Positions 19,008 to 27,401 of a DNA stretch of 64,000 nt are shown piece after piece. The stretch is from CAWVWD01 sp965662365. GTDB lineage: Bacteria; Bacteroidota; Bacteroidia; Chitinophagales; Saprospiraceae. The stretch lies in assembly GCA_965662365.1 (NCBI GenBank), contig CBFIHR010000006.1:36899-100898 (forward strand), given 5' to 3'. The notes beneath the pieces were generated by a model that was given only the letters and a program-made list of their open reading frames with translations, made no database searches and was not told the origin of the DNA. The position numbers and the translations under genes were made by a program. Numbering within the stretch: the first letter of the stretch is position 1; the number at the start of each line of letters is the position of its first letter.

Positions 19008-19261
19008 GTAGTTTTGTTTTTCTATTGTCTAATCTATCCGTCAAACTATGACGATTATTATGCCATCGTAAAACTGTCAGTAATTTGTTCATTTATAATT
19101 GTAAAGTCAATATTGTAGAACAGAAACTATGACAAAAAGGCATAATAAATTTACATACAGTCAAAATTCTTGGCGGATACGATGCGATGGTAGTGTAAAA
19201 ATGGTACTTTGAAATGATTGAATTGGGAAAATGCGATGTTTTGAGTGGTCAGTTTTAAGAT

Positions 19262-19480
19262 TTAAAAAAGAATTTTGTGCAAAACACCTTGGTAGTTTTG
19301 TTCTATTTTTTGTTTTGTGCAAATCGTCTGTTGAGCGTCTAAATATTGGATAACTTCAACGGCTTCTTCGACCGTTTTACGACAATTTTTAGCAATATAA
19401 GTTTGCAAAGATTTACCTTCTCGGACTAAAGTTTTGAAGGTAATATCACAAACTAATTCTAATATCTCTTGTGTGTACAT
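19262..19480 (-). CDS. Small hypothetical protein (72 aa)
   Basis: A short ORF with a plausible ATG. The sequence alternates helices with a Cys at three positions (ELVCDITF, KNCRKTVEE, QTICTKQ). I do not recognise it. It lies upstream of lon on the same strand with about 250 bp between, so it is probably a separate transcript. It could be real, since its composition is protein-like rather than a shadow of another gene, but there is no supporting motif. Confidence 0.4.
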   Translation of the reverse strand: MYTQEILELVCDITFKTLVREGKSLQTYIAKNCRKTVEEAVEVIQYLDAQQTICTKQKIEQNYQGVLHKILF

Positions 19481-20066
19481 AGCGTATATTCAATATAAAG
19501 GTTCGTTTGTTAGAGGACGGAAAACTAAGCGATTTTTTGACGAATGGTTTTTAATTTTTGCATAAATTACTTAGAAAATCCATTTTTCATACTTCTTTTC
19601 TTGAAAAAAACAATCCGAAAAAGTTATGCGTTCTACAAGTATATTTTAGAAATTCTTATCAGCGAATTTGTTGGAAAATGTTAGTAGGTACGAAAATAGG
19701 TACGAAAATAGGTACGAAATCGAAGTAAGCCATTTTTTGACAGTGAGGCTTTTATTTCTAAAGTTATCAAGTGATTTTAGTCACTGTAAGGCCTTTTATG
19801 TAAGTGCTGTTTTTGATTTTTAAAGTTTCAGAGTAGTTTTACCTAAAGGTTAAGTAACTTACGAGTGAAGTGGGCGAATATTTCGTTTATAGTCATTGCT
19901 AATGGTAAAATATCATTAGTAAAATGAGCTGAGTACTTTTTTATTTCTGCTAATTATAAATAAACTATAAAATGTTAATATTCAATAACTTATTTACCCA
20001 TTTTGTAGTAAATTACTCGACCATTTTACTTACTTCTTTCTATTTCTAATAATAAAATTTTACAAT
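19481..20066. other. Intergenic region with a 12-bp triple repeat
   Basis: About 590 bp between divergent genes with no convincing ORF. It contains three head-to-tail copies of AGGTACGAAAAT (19686-19720, the last copy one base short). A small nested palindrome follows: CAGTGA at 19741-19746 can pair with TCACTG at 19781-19786. No TTG/TAnnTTTG promoter pair was found upstream of the 20067 gene. Confidence 0.5.
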
Positions 20067-22364
20067 ATGAAATTTAATTTTTTACTACTGGTGAGCTGCT
20101 TACTCACCATACAGATTAATGCTCAACAGCTTTATCAGTTACCGATGGATATCATAGAAAACGGTCAAAGGTTGACCTTAGGCGATTTTGGAGGATTAAA
20201 TAATCCACAGTTTTCAGAAGCAGATTTGAACAATGATGGCATTAACGATTTAGTCATTTTTGATAGAACAGATAATCGATTTTTTACTTTTATCAATGGC
20301 GGAACGCCAAACACGGTCGATTATACTTATGCACCAGAATATACAGAAAATTTTCCGGCGGTCAATAAATGGGCGTTGTTACGAGATTATAACTGTGATG
20401 GTATTATGGATTTATTTGCTCGACCGACTGACCCCATTGATGGAATTCGAGTGTGGACAGGAAGCTATAATAATAACAATGAACTGACTTTCAGTATGGT
20501 AGCACTTACGCCTTCGCCAGCTTGGTTCAATGATGTATTATTTTATTATACGATTTCTGGTTTTCCAGCTGTGGTAAATGTTATCAATACAGATATTCCT
20601 GCAATTGATGATATTGATAACGATGGCGATTTAGATATTTTGAGCTTTCGTCAAACTGGTGGCTACATGATTCATTACGAAAATTTATCTGTCGATTTAG
20701 GATATGGTTGTGACAGCTTGATTTTTGAATTGAAAACAGATTGTTGGGGAAGATTTATGGAGTCCGCAGTCACCAATGATGTAATGTTAAGCCCAAATGT
20801 TGATTCTTGCTCGGGGACAATTTATTTTGTAAAAGATGCAGCAGGCGGCAATCCGCACGATACCCTTTTGGGGCTTAACGCCGGCGGTGTTCGTCATGCT
20901 GGTTCGACGACTCTATCGTTAGACTTGAATAACGATGGCGTAAAAGAAGTACTTTTAGGCGACGTTTCCTTTTCTAATATGGTGATGCTAACTAATGGCG
21001 GGTCAGCAGATACGGCCTGGATGGTTGTGAAAGATTCTATTTTTCCAAATTACGATTTGCCAGTTCGTATGGATATTTTCCCCGCAGGATTTTATTTAGA
21101 CGTTAATAACGATAACAAAAAAGATTTGATTGTCGCACCAAACGAGCCAAATGTATCAGAAGACATTTTGTGTGCTCAATTATATGAAAATCAAACCGAT
21201 AATCAGTTTCCGTCTTTCACATATAAACAAGACGATTTCATAGTTGGCAATATGGTAGATGTCGGTCGAGGAGCAGCACCAGCGTTTTTTGATTATAATA
21301 ACGACGGTTTATTAGATTTAGTGATTGGTAGTTTTGGACAATATGATGCGAATGATGGCGTATCGAAAGGTCGGCTACATTTGTACGAAAATATCGGAAC
21401 GGCTACCGAACCCGAATTTTCTTTGGTCGATGCGGATTATTTAGGTGTTGCAGCATTCGATGTCAAAGGTGTTATTCCGACTTTTGGCGATATAGATGGC
21501 GATATGGACGAAGATTTGATCATCGGTTTAGCTGACGGAACATTATACTTTTTTGAAAATACAGCAGGTGCAGGTAATTTACCGGCTTTCGCCAATGTTG
21601 TCCCGAATTATCAGAGCATTGATATCGGAACAAACGCCGCTCCACAACTCCTCGATTTGAATCGTGATGGTTTAATGGATATTGTCATTGGTGAATATGC
21701 AGGAGTTATTACTTATCATGAAAACTCTGGAAGTGTCGGAAATCCGGTATTCAGCGTTGTCACGACACCGTTTCCAAACAACTCCTTAGGTGCAGTTGAT
21801 GTTCGCCCGATTGGTAGAAATAGAGGTTTTGCCACACCACATTTTTATGATAATAACGGCGATTATGATTTATTTGTCGGTTCAGAGTTAGGAACAATTC
21901 ATCATTATGACAGCATTGATAACAACTTAAATGGTGTTTTCAATTTGGTATCCGATAATTTTTCGGGATTGATTGAAGGATATTATGTAAAATTGGCGGT
22001 TGACGATATTAATAATGACGGTTTTCTTGATTTTGTCATCGGTAACGAACGTGGCGGCGTTCGCTTCTATTCATTAGACACAAATACGGTCTTTACGAGT
22101 CAAATCGTAAAACCTGAAACCTTAGCGATTTCATTATTTCCGAATCCGACAAGCAATTTTATTACCTTAAATTTTGAGGAAACGATTTATGGTCAAGTTG
22201 ATATTCAGATAATGAATACGGTCGGTCAAGTCGTACACAATCAATCTTTAAATAACGTCAATCAGCAAGAACGTATCGAGTTAAATAATTTACCGAAAGG
22301 TCTATATTTCTGTCGAGTACAATCCGAAAAAGGCAACTGGATACAGTCATTTTTGGTGCAGTAG
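20067..22364 (+). CDS. T9SS-exported FG-GAP/VCBS repeat protein
   Basis: A 765-residue secreted protein. Residues 1-19 are a signal peptide ending INAQ. The body is a run of FG-GAP/VCBS-like units containing calcium-loop motifs of the D-x-(N/D)-x-D-G type: DLNNDGIND, DYNCDGIMD, DIDNDGDLD, DLNNDGVKE, DVNNDNKKD, DYNNDGLLD, DIDGDMDED, DLNRDGLMD and DINNDGFLD. These probably build a beta-propeller. The last about 75 residues are a T9SS type A sorting domain starting LFPNPTSNF and ending KGNWIQSFLVQ. It is likely anchored or released at the cell surface. The ligand is unknown; no enzyme domain is visible. Confidence 0.88.
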   Translation: MKFNFLLLVSCLLTIQINAQQLYQLPMDIIENGQRLTLGDFGGLNNPQFSEADLNNDGINDLVIFDRTDNRFFTFINGGTPNTVDYTYAPEYTENFPAVNKWALLRDYNCDGIMDLFARPTDPIDGIRVWTGSYNNNNELTFSMVALTPSPAWFNDVLFYYTISGFPAVVNVINTDIPAIDDIDNDGDLDILSFRQTGGYMIHYENLSVDLGYGCDSLIFELKTDCWGRFMESAVTNDVMLSPNVDSCSGTIYFVKDAAGGNPHDTLLGLNAGGVRHAGSTTLSLDLNNDGVKEVLLGDVSFSNMVMLTNGGSADTAWMVVKDSIFPNYDLPVRMDIFPAGFYLDVNNDNKKDLIVAPNEPNVSEDILCAQLYENQTDNQFPSFTYKQDDFIVGNMVDVGRGAAPAFFDYNNDGLLDLVIGSFGQYDANDGVSKGRLHLYENIGTATEPEFSLVDADYLGVAAFDVKGVIPTFGDIDGDMDEDLIIGLADGTLYFFENTAGAGNLPAFANVVPNYQSIDIGTNAAPQLLDLNRDGLMDIVIGEYAGVITYHENSGSVGNPVFSVVTTPFPNNSLGAVDVRPIGRNRGFATPHFYDNNGDYDLFVGSELGTIHHYDSIDNNLNGVFNLVSDNFSGLIEGYYVKLAVDDINNDGFLDFVIGNERGGVRFYSLDTNTVFTSQIVKPETLAISLFPNPTSNFITLNFEETIYGQVDIQIMNTVGQVVHNQSLNNVNQQERIELNNLPKGLYFCRVQSEKGNWIQSFLVQ

Positions 22365-22394
22365 GCTTTTTGCTACAAATTAGTAATAACAAAG

Positions 22395-22430
22395 ATTCCG
22401 TCATTTTTGCGTAAGCAGAAATGACGGAAT
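22395..22430. terminator. Bidirectional hairpin between convergent genes
   Basis: 16-bp arms (22395-22410 and 22415-22430, one G-U pair) with a GTAA loop lie between the stops of the VCBS protein and the CoA-transferase. The motif ATTCCGTCATTT...AAATGACGGAAT resembles a mobile REP-like hairpin; a degenerate relative seems to occur near 4479-4516. Confidence 0.7.
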
Positions 22431-22470
22431 ATATAAAAAACATAAAAAATACAAAAACTCAATTTATAAT

Positions 22471-23547
22471 TCAATCACGTACCTCAAAAACCACCGTCCG
22501 CACTCGTTCTGTCACCGTTCCATCCTCCAAAGTTTCTCGTAAAATCATCTGCTTAGCTGCTTCCAATTCAAAAACCTCCTGCATATTTCTGATACTTCCG
22601 ACTGGTACTTTTTTTAGTTTTAATTGATTTAAAATAGCTGTTCTTTTGTATTTTTTAATGGCTTTCGCCAAAATAGATTTCAAGGCTACTCGATTTCGTA
22701 CTCTTGCGGCATTTGTTTTAAATTGCTCATTTTTAGTAAGTTTTGTTAAGTGTAACCCATCGCATAAATTAGCAAACTGACGTTCCGTACCAACGGCTAA
22801 AACAATTGGTTTATCATCACTTGTATAAAACACATCGCCATAAGGAGCAATATTAGGGTGCATTGTACCCATGCGTTGCGGAATGTGATTGCCCATCAGC
22901 CAGTTCGTTGCTTGATTCGCCAAAGAAGCGATTGCAGACTCAACCAACGAAGCCGTGACAAAACTCCCTTTTCCAGTTCGTTCACGTTGCAACAAAGCCA
23001 CCAAAAGACCTTCTTTTAACTGATGAGCCGCCAATAAATCAATCAACGCCACAGGCATTTTGACAGGCGCTCGGTCGGCTTCGCCAGTCATGTAAAGGAA
23101 GCCAGCTTCGGCTTGCAGCACGACATCAAACGCAGGCGTATCGTCATTTTCACCAAAAGCTGTCAATTTTGCAAAAATCAATTTTGGATTAATCGTTTTA
23201 AGCGTTTCATAATCCATTTTAAGTTTTTGGGCAGACTTTTTATTAAAATTAGAAATGACAATATCCGCAGATTTTATCAATCTATGGATTTTATTCTGGT
23301 CGGCTTCGGTCGTCAAATCCGCAAAAATTACGTCTTTACTCCAATTGACAGAAGCGTAATAAGCAGATTGAGTTGCATTTGGGTTTTCGCTCGGTAATTT
23401 CCACCGTCGAGTGACATCTCCGCCAGTCGTGGCATTTTCAATTTTGATAACTTTCGCTCCTAATTCAGCAAAAAATAACCCAACGGCTGGCCCTGCTAAT
23501 ACGCTTGCCAATTCTATAATTTTGAGGTCTTTGAATATTTCTTTCAT
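22471..23547 (-). CDS. CaiB/BaiF family (class III) CoA-transferase
   Basis: A 358-residue family III CoA-transferase or alpha-methylacyl-CoA racemase-like enzyme. It opens LKIIELASVLAGPAVGLFFAELGAKVIKIE, the CoA-binding N-terminal Rossmann part. The central region has VLQAEAGFLYMTGE and the block VALIDLLAAHQ, whose Asp is in the expected place for the catalytic Asp that forms the acyl anhydride. It would move CoA between carboxylic acids or racemise branched acyl-CoA; the substrate cannot be read. It is slightly shorter than classic CaiB (about 405). It is monocistronic and convergent with the VCBS gene. Confidence 0.88.
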   Translation of the reverse strand: MKEIFKDLKIIELASVLAGPAVGLFFAELGAKVIKIENATTGGDVTRRWKLPSENPNATQSAYYASVNWSKDVIFADLTTEADQNKIHRLIKSADIVISNFNKKSAQKLKMDYETLKTINPKLIFAKLTAFGENDDTPAFDVVLQAEAGFLYMTGEADRAPVKMPVALIDLLAAHQLKEGLLVALLQRERTGKGSFVTASLVESAIASLANQATNWLMGNHIPQRMGTMHPNIAPYGDVFYTSDDKPIVLAVGTERQFANLCDGLHLTKLTKNEQFKTNAARVRNRVALKSILAKAIKKYKRTAILNQLKLKKVPVGSIRNMQEVFELEAAKQMILRETLEDGTVTERVRTVVFEVRD

Positions 23548-23841
23548 TATTTTTTGATTTAGAAATACAAATTAACGCTTTTTGAAAAAGCTAAATTAAC
23601 TATGCGATAGTTTTATTATAAAACTTTTTTGAGCTACAAAAAGTACGATTTATATAGACCGATTTTTTATAAGATGACTATGATGAATCGTATTATTCAA
23701 ATGAATTTATTTTCAAATTTTATCCGTTTTTAAGCCTATTAAATAATCTTACATTTTTAGAACTACTAAAAAATGAGGACCCATTTACATTATTTCCCTA
23801 TTTTTGCCGACGTATTTATAACGAACTTCTAAAATATTGTT

Positions 23842-24132
23842 ATGACGATAGATGAAACTTTAATCTTACGCTTAGAAAAATTATCACGTTTACAACTTTC
23901 AACCGAAGAACGCTCAACAATTACAAAAGACTTGAATAATATTTTGGGAATGATTGAAAAGTTGGAAGATTTGGACACTACTGGCGTTGAACCGTTGCGA
24001 CATATCATCGAGGAAAATAAACCTTGGCGGGAAGATATTGTTAATCAATCAACGACAACGGCAGACGCTTTAAAGAATGCTCCAAATCATGATGGTAGTT
24101 ATTTCAAGGTATTGAAAGTTATCGAGAAATAA
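23842..24132 (+). CDS. gatC: Asp-tRNA(Asn)/Glu-tRNA(Gln) amidotransferase subunit C
   Basis: A 96-residue GatC that clamps GatA to GatB in the amidotransferase making Gln-tRNA(Gln) or Asn-tRNA(Asn). Typical features are LRLEKLSRLQLSTEE at the start, LNNILGMIEKLEDLDTTGVEPL and the C-terminal HDGSYFKVLKVIEK. The -7 element TATTTTTG at 23799-23806 is well placed, though its -33 is weak. gatA and gatB are not in the window. It is 26 bp from the ABC ATPase start, so they are likely co-transcribed. Confidence 0.93.
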   Translation: MTIDETLILRLEKLSRLQLSTEERSTITKDLNNILGMIEKLEDLDTTGVEPLRHIIEENKPWREDIVNQSTTTADALKNAPNHDGSYFKVLKVIEK

Positions 24133-24158
24133 ACTTAGTGCTTAAATATAAAGAAACA

Positions 24159-24869
24159 ATGAAACCAGTTATTGATATTACGCATCTCCGTAAAACCTAT
24201 TATATGGGTACGCAGACGGTACACGCACTTAAAGATGTATCGTTACAAATCAACCGAAATGAATATGTGGCGTTAATGGGGCCTTCGGGTTCTGGAAAGT
24301 CCACTTTGATGAATTTGCTGGGTTGTTTAGATACGCCAACAGATGGTCGCTATGTCTTGAATGAACAAGATGTAAGTGTGTTGTCAGATGCCGAATTGGC
24401 TCAAATTCGTAATAAAGAAATTGGTTTTGTTTTTCAGACTTTTAATTTATTACCTCGTTTGTCATCGTTAGAAAATGTAGCGTTGCCGTTGGTTTATGCG
24501 GGCATGAGTAAAGCGGAAAGGTTGGCAAAAGCTCGTTCTGTTTTGGAAGCGGTGGGCTTGGGCGATCGGGTAGATCACAAACCAAATGAGTTGTCGGGTG
24601 GGCAACGTCAACGAGTAGCTGTTGCAAGAGCGTTGGTGAATGATCCTGCGATTATCCTTGCCGATGAACCGACCGGAAACTTAGATACAAAAACGTCTAT
24701 CGAAATCATGGCTTTATTTGAAAAAATCCATAATTCGGGCAACACTGTTATCTTAGTTACGCACGAACCTGACATTGCAGAACATGCACATCGTGTCATT
24801 CGCCTTCGAGATGGCTTGGTCGAAACAGATACAATGAACGATAAGGTGATTACAGCAGCAGAAAGGTAA
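24159..24869 (+). CDS. ABC transporter ATP-binding protein (MacB/LolD type)
   Basis: A 236-residue ATPase with all ABC motifs: Walker A GPSGSGKST, Q-loop VFQTFNLLPRLSS, signature LSGGQRQRVAVARAL, Walker B IILADEPTGNLD and the H-switch VTHE. The MacB/LolD/FtsE-type subfamily is indicated by TVHALKDVSL and the ADEPTGNLD box. ATG 24159 is preferred over the GTG at 24138 because family members start at this MKPxIxIxxLxKxY segment. No permease is adjacent, so it must pair with a protein encoded elsewhere. It is probably co-transcribed with gatC and the adenosyltransferase. Confidence 0.92.
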   Translation: MKPVIDITHLRKTYYMGTQTVHALKDVSLQINRNEYVALMGPSGSGKSTLMNLLGCLDTPTDGRYVLNEQDVSVLSDAELAQIRNKEIGFVFQTFNLLPRLSSLENVALPLVYAGMSKAERLAKARSVLEAVGLGDRVDHKPNELSGGQRQRVAVARALVNDPAIILADEPTGNLDTKTSIEIMALFEKIHNSGNTVILVTHEPDIAEHAHRVIRLRDGLVETDTMNDKVITAAER

Positions 24870-24907
24870 CTTTTTGTTCAAACATCTGACTACTTGAATA
24901 ATAAAAA

Positions 24908-25453
24908 ATGAAAATATACACAAAGACTGGCGATAAAGGGCAAACTTCGCTTTTTGGTGGAGCAAGATTACCGAAAAATCATATTCGGATTGAAGCGTAT
25001 GGAACAGTTGATGAATTGAATTCGTACATCGGTCTGGTGCGTGATGTGACGGATAATGAGTCGGTTAGAACAATTCTGAAAGAAGTACAAGATCGGTTAT
25101 TTACGATTGGCTCAAATTTGGCTTCTGACCCATCTAAAGATATGATTACGCCTGATGTTCATCAAGCGGATATTGAATTATTAGAAAAAGAAATTGACAG
25201 GATGACGGCTGAATTGCCACCGTTACGCAGTTTCATTTTGCCGGGCGGTCACACGACGGTTTCGTTTTGTCATCTTGCTCGTTGCGTTTGTCGTCGTACT
25301 GAGCGGCTGGTTGTAGCGTTGGCAGAAAATGAGACGGTCGAATTGATTATTATTCAGTATCTAAATCGCTTGTCGGATTATTTATTCACACTTGGTCGGT
25401 TGTTAGCAAAGGACTTAGGGGTGGAAGAGGTGAAATGGGAAGCGAGAAAGTAG
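24908..25453 (+). CDS. Cob(I)yrinic acid a,c-diamide adenosyltransferase (PduO type)
   Basis: A 181-residue PduO-family ATP:corrinoid adenosyltransferase, which makes coenzyme B12 from cob(I)alamin. The markers are the N-terminal MKIYTKTGDKGQTSLFGG ATP-binding loop, YGTVDELNSYIG, FILPGG and the arginine-rich CHLARCVCRRTERLVV helix. It starts 38 bp after the ABC ATPase. The presence of this enzyme suggests B12-dependent enzymes or salvage; no other cobalamin gene is in the window. Confidence 0.93.
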   Translation: MKIYTKTGDKGQTSLFGGARLPKNHIRIEAYGTVDELNSYIGLVRDVTDNESVRTILKEVQDRLFTIGSNLASDPSKDMITPDVHQADIELLEKEIDRMTAELPPLRSFILPGGHTTVSFCHLARCVCRRTERLVVALAENETVELIIIQYLNRLSDYLFTLGRLLAKDLGVEEVKWEARK

Positions 25454-25497
25454 AGCGTAGTTAGTCGGTTTTAGTTAGCAATGGCGTAATTTATTTG

Positions 25498-25540
25498 TAT
25501 TTAATCCATGAGGTTGCTCAATCTTGTGGATTAAATATTT
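25498..25540 (+). terminator. Terminator after the adenosyltransferase
   Basis: 10-bp perfect arms (25498-25507 and 25527-25536) followed by ATTTTTA. The right arm overlaps the -33 region of the next promoter, so termination and re-initiation are packed together. Confidence 0.55.
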
Positions 25541-25553
25541 TTACGTAAATTTG
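25524..25553 (+). promoter_or_regulatory. Bacteroidota-type promoter for the 25587 gene
   Basis: TTG at 25524-25526 and TAAATTTG at 25546-25553 are separated by 19 bp, matching the consensus. The ATG at 25587 lies 34 bp downstream of the -7 box. Confidence 0.7.
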
Positions 25554-25586
25554 AAGTTTTAAAATAAGCAACGTCAATCATTCTCA

Positions 25587-25832
25587 ATGAAAATAAAGCA
25601 ATCGGATAAGCTAATGGTTTTGGGCAAACACGTTGAGCCTGGATTGAAGAAGTATAAGGGAAAACCTGATGCTCGCCTGCAACGCTATATCGACGAATCG
25701 CCGCTGGTTTATACGGCCTATCGCTTTGAAGATGGTCGAATCTTCTTGGTGTATGAAAATAATTTATATGCTATTTTATATAAAAATGAAGCGGTTTTAA
25801 TGGCGGAGTTGGAACAGCATTTTCAAGAGTAA
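25587..25832 (+). CDS. Small hypothetical protein (81 aa)
   Basis: I do not recognise the family. The first half is basic (KLMVLGKHVEPGLKKYKGK) and the second half has a beta-strand pair (AYRFEDGRIFLVYENNLYAILY) and an acidic helical end. It has its own consensus promoter and so is probably a real gene. No signal peptide or membrane helix is visible. Confidence 0.6.
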   Translation: MKIKQSDKLMVLGKHVEPGLKKYKGKPDARLQRYIDESPLVYTAYRFEDGRIFLVYENNLYAILYKNEAVLMAELEQHFQE

Positions 25833-25944
25833 CCTTATTTTGATTAACTCTACATAAGATATTATTTCAGATAAAATAAACATAACAAGTACAATAGACA
25901 TTACTCATAAGTTGATATATTTTTAAATTAAAGCATACGGAATA

Positions 25945-26364
25945 GTGGAAGATAAAAACTTTAAATTACTTGGGAATTCAGGTGGAGAAATGCCTTCAAG
26001 CCCGAGCCAGGCTCAATTAGAAACTTTTGATAATAATTACGCTTCAAGAAATTATATTATTCAGTTTGACTGTTTAGATTTCACGTCTTTGTGTCCTGTG
26101 ACTGGGCAGCCAGATTTTGCAGAGATAGAAATCAAATATACGCCAAGTATTAAGTGTGTAGAGACTAAATCTTTGAAATATTACTTGCATTCATATCGAA
26201 ACACCAAAGCTTTCAACGAGCAAGTTGTTAATCGTATTTTAGATGACTTGATTGCAGTTTGTGAACCTAAATGGATGAAAGTCAAAGGAAAATTTGCGGC
26301 AAGAGGTGGAATCGCTTTGACAACAATTGCAGAATATCCAAACCTAAGTGATGATGAAAAATAA
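25945..26364 (+). CDS. queF: NADPH-dependent 7-cyano-7-deazaguanine reductase
   Basis: A 139-residue unimodular QueF that reduces preQ0 to preQ1 in queuosine synthesis. Key features are DCLDFTSLCPVTGQPDFAEI with the catalytic Cys, KYTPSIKCVETKSLKYYLHSYRN (NADPH and substrate binding) and a glycine-rich end. GTG 25945 is needed: the family N-terminus (LGN...PSSPSQAQLETF) begins before the next Met. Its 3' end overlaps queC by up to 17 bp, so the two are translationally coupled. Confidence 0.93.
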   Translation: MEDKNFKLLGNSGGEMPSSPSQAQLETFDNNYASRNYIIQFDCLDFTSLCPVTGQPDFAEIEIKYTPSIKCVETKSLKYYLHSYRNTKAFNEQVVNRILDDLIAVCEPKWMKVKGKFAARGGIALTTIAEYPNLSDDEK

Positions 26365-27013
26365 GGTAGTTGTACTTTTAAGTGGCGGCATGGATTCTGT
26401 TACCGTTTTATATCATTCCTTAAAAGAGTATGACGTCATTGGTGCGTTGAGTTTCAATTATGGCTCAAAACATGCGCATCAAGAGCTGGAATATGCAAAA
26501 TATCATTGCGATAAGGTGGGGATCAAACACACGGTTATTAAACTTGATTTTGTGCAGCAGTTGTTCAAATCTTCGCTGCTGATTGACGGGGGGGAAATAC
26601 CTGAGGGTCATTATGCAGCAGAAAATATGAAATCAACGGTCGTTCCTTTCCGAAACGGTATTATGTTATCTATCGCTTGTGGATTTGCAGAAAGTCAAGG
26701 TGCGAACGCTGTGGCTATAGCCGCACATTCGGGCGATCATGCGATTTATCCGGACTGTCGTACCAACTTTATGGAAGCAATGCGTGCTGCAATGCAATTG
26801 GGAACTTATGAAAAAATTGATTTATTAGCTCCGTTTGTGGATATTGATAAAACTGAAATTGTGAGAATCGGTGCAAAACTAAATGTAGATTATAGCCAAA
26901 CTTGGTCTTGCTACAAAGGTTTAGAATTGCATTGTGGAAAGTGTGGCACTTGTGTAGAACGCAAAGAAGCGTTCGAACTCGCTGGTGTGCCTGACCCCAC
27001 AAAATATCAATAA
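26351..27013 (+). CDS. queC: 7-cyano-7-deazaguanine (preQ0) synthase
   Basis: A 220-residue QueC that converts carboxy-deazaguanine to preQ0 with ATP and ammonia. The PP-loop is VVLLSGGMDSVTVL, and the zinc site is the C-terminal cluster CYKGLELHCGKCGTC (four Cys). Start codons GTG 26348, ATG 26351 and ATG 26354 are consecutive; I chose the first ATG. It overlaps the end of queF and is followed by a strong terminator. queD and queE are not in the window. Together with mnmE, rluD and trmH it adds to an RNA-modification theme. Confidence 0.95.
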   Translation: MMKNKVVVLLSGGMDSVTVLYHSLKEYDVIGALSFNYGSKHAHQELEYAKYHCDKVGIKHTVIKLDFVQQLFKSSLLIDGGEIPEGHYAAENMKSTVVPFRNGIMLSIACGFAESQGANAVAIAAHSGDHAIYPDCRTNFMEAMRAAMQLGTYEKIDLLAPFVDIDKTEIVRIGAKLNVDYSQTWSCYKGLELHCGKCGTCVERKEAFELAGVPDPTKYQ

Positions 27014-27045
27014 TAGCACTTGGAATCTATAGTAATATTAAAAAA

Positions 27046-27076
27046 GTGAAATCGAATTTTTCGGTTTCACTTTTTT
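27046..27076 (+). terminator. Intrinsic terminator of queF-queC
   Basis: 10-bp arms (27046-27055 and 27061-27070, one G-U pair), a 5-nt loop and six T after the stem. It belongs to the same sequence family as the terminators at 12549 and 14763. Confidence 0.85.
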
Positions 27077-27401
27077 GATTTTTGATAAGGCAATCATTGT
27101 AAAATATGAATTCAGCGATATATCAAAGCTTTGTTTAAATTGTAATCCCTTGTATCGTTTTTGAGTTTGACACAATTTTTTAGTATTTCCAATATTATGG
27201 AGTATCAAGAAATAAATTAAATCTTGATTTTCCTGTACCGAAATGTCGGTGATTGTTTTTTGAGATAAAGAACGAAGTTTAGGTGTCTCTGCGGTTTTAA
27301 CGTCAATTAAAAACTTATTTACTACGCTAAAAAAACTATCGTTTTGTCAAAAAAAATGCTTCAACCTACTTCAATCTGCTTTAATTACGTATATAAAATC
27401 T
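27077..27401. other. Intergenic region with an ATG-less open frame
   Basis: On the minus strand an open frame of about 100 codons covers about 27080-27350 but contains no early ATG or GTG. Its sequence includes the motif AACCGCAGAGACACC, typical of dispersed noncoding repeats. I treat it as noncoding or a degraded remnant. Confidence 0.35.

Noticed and set aside
27080..27350. Minus-strand open frame of about 100 codons
   Set aside because: No ATG, GTG or TTG start near its beginning, and part of it matches a dispersed noncoding repeat type (AACCGCAGAGACACC); listed only as an intergenic region.
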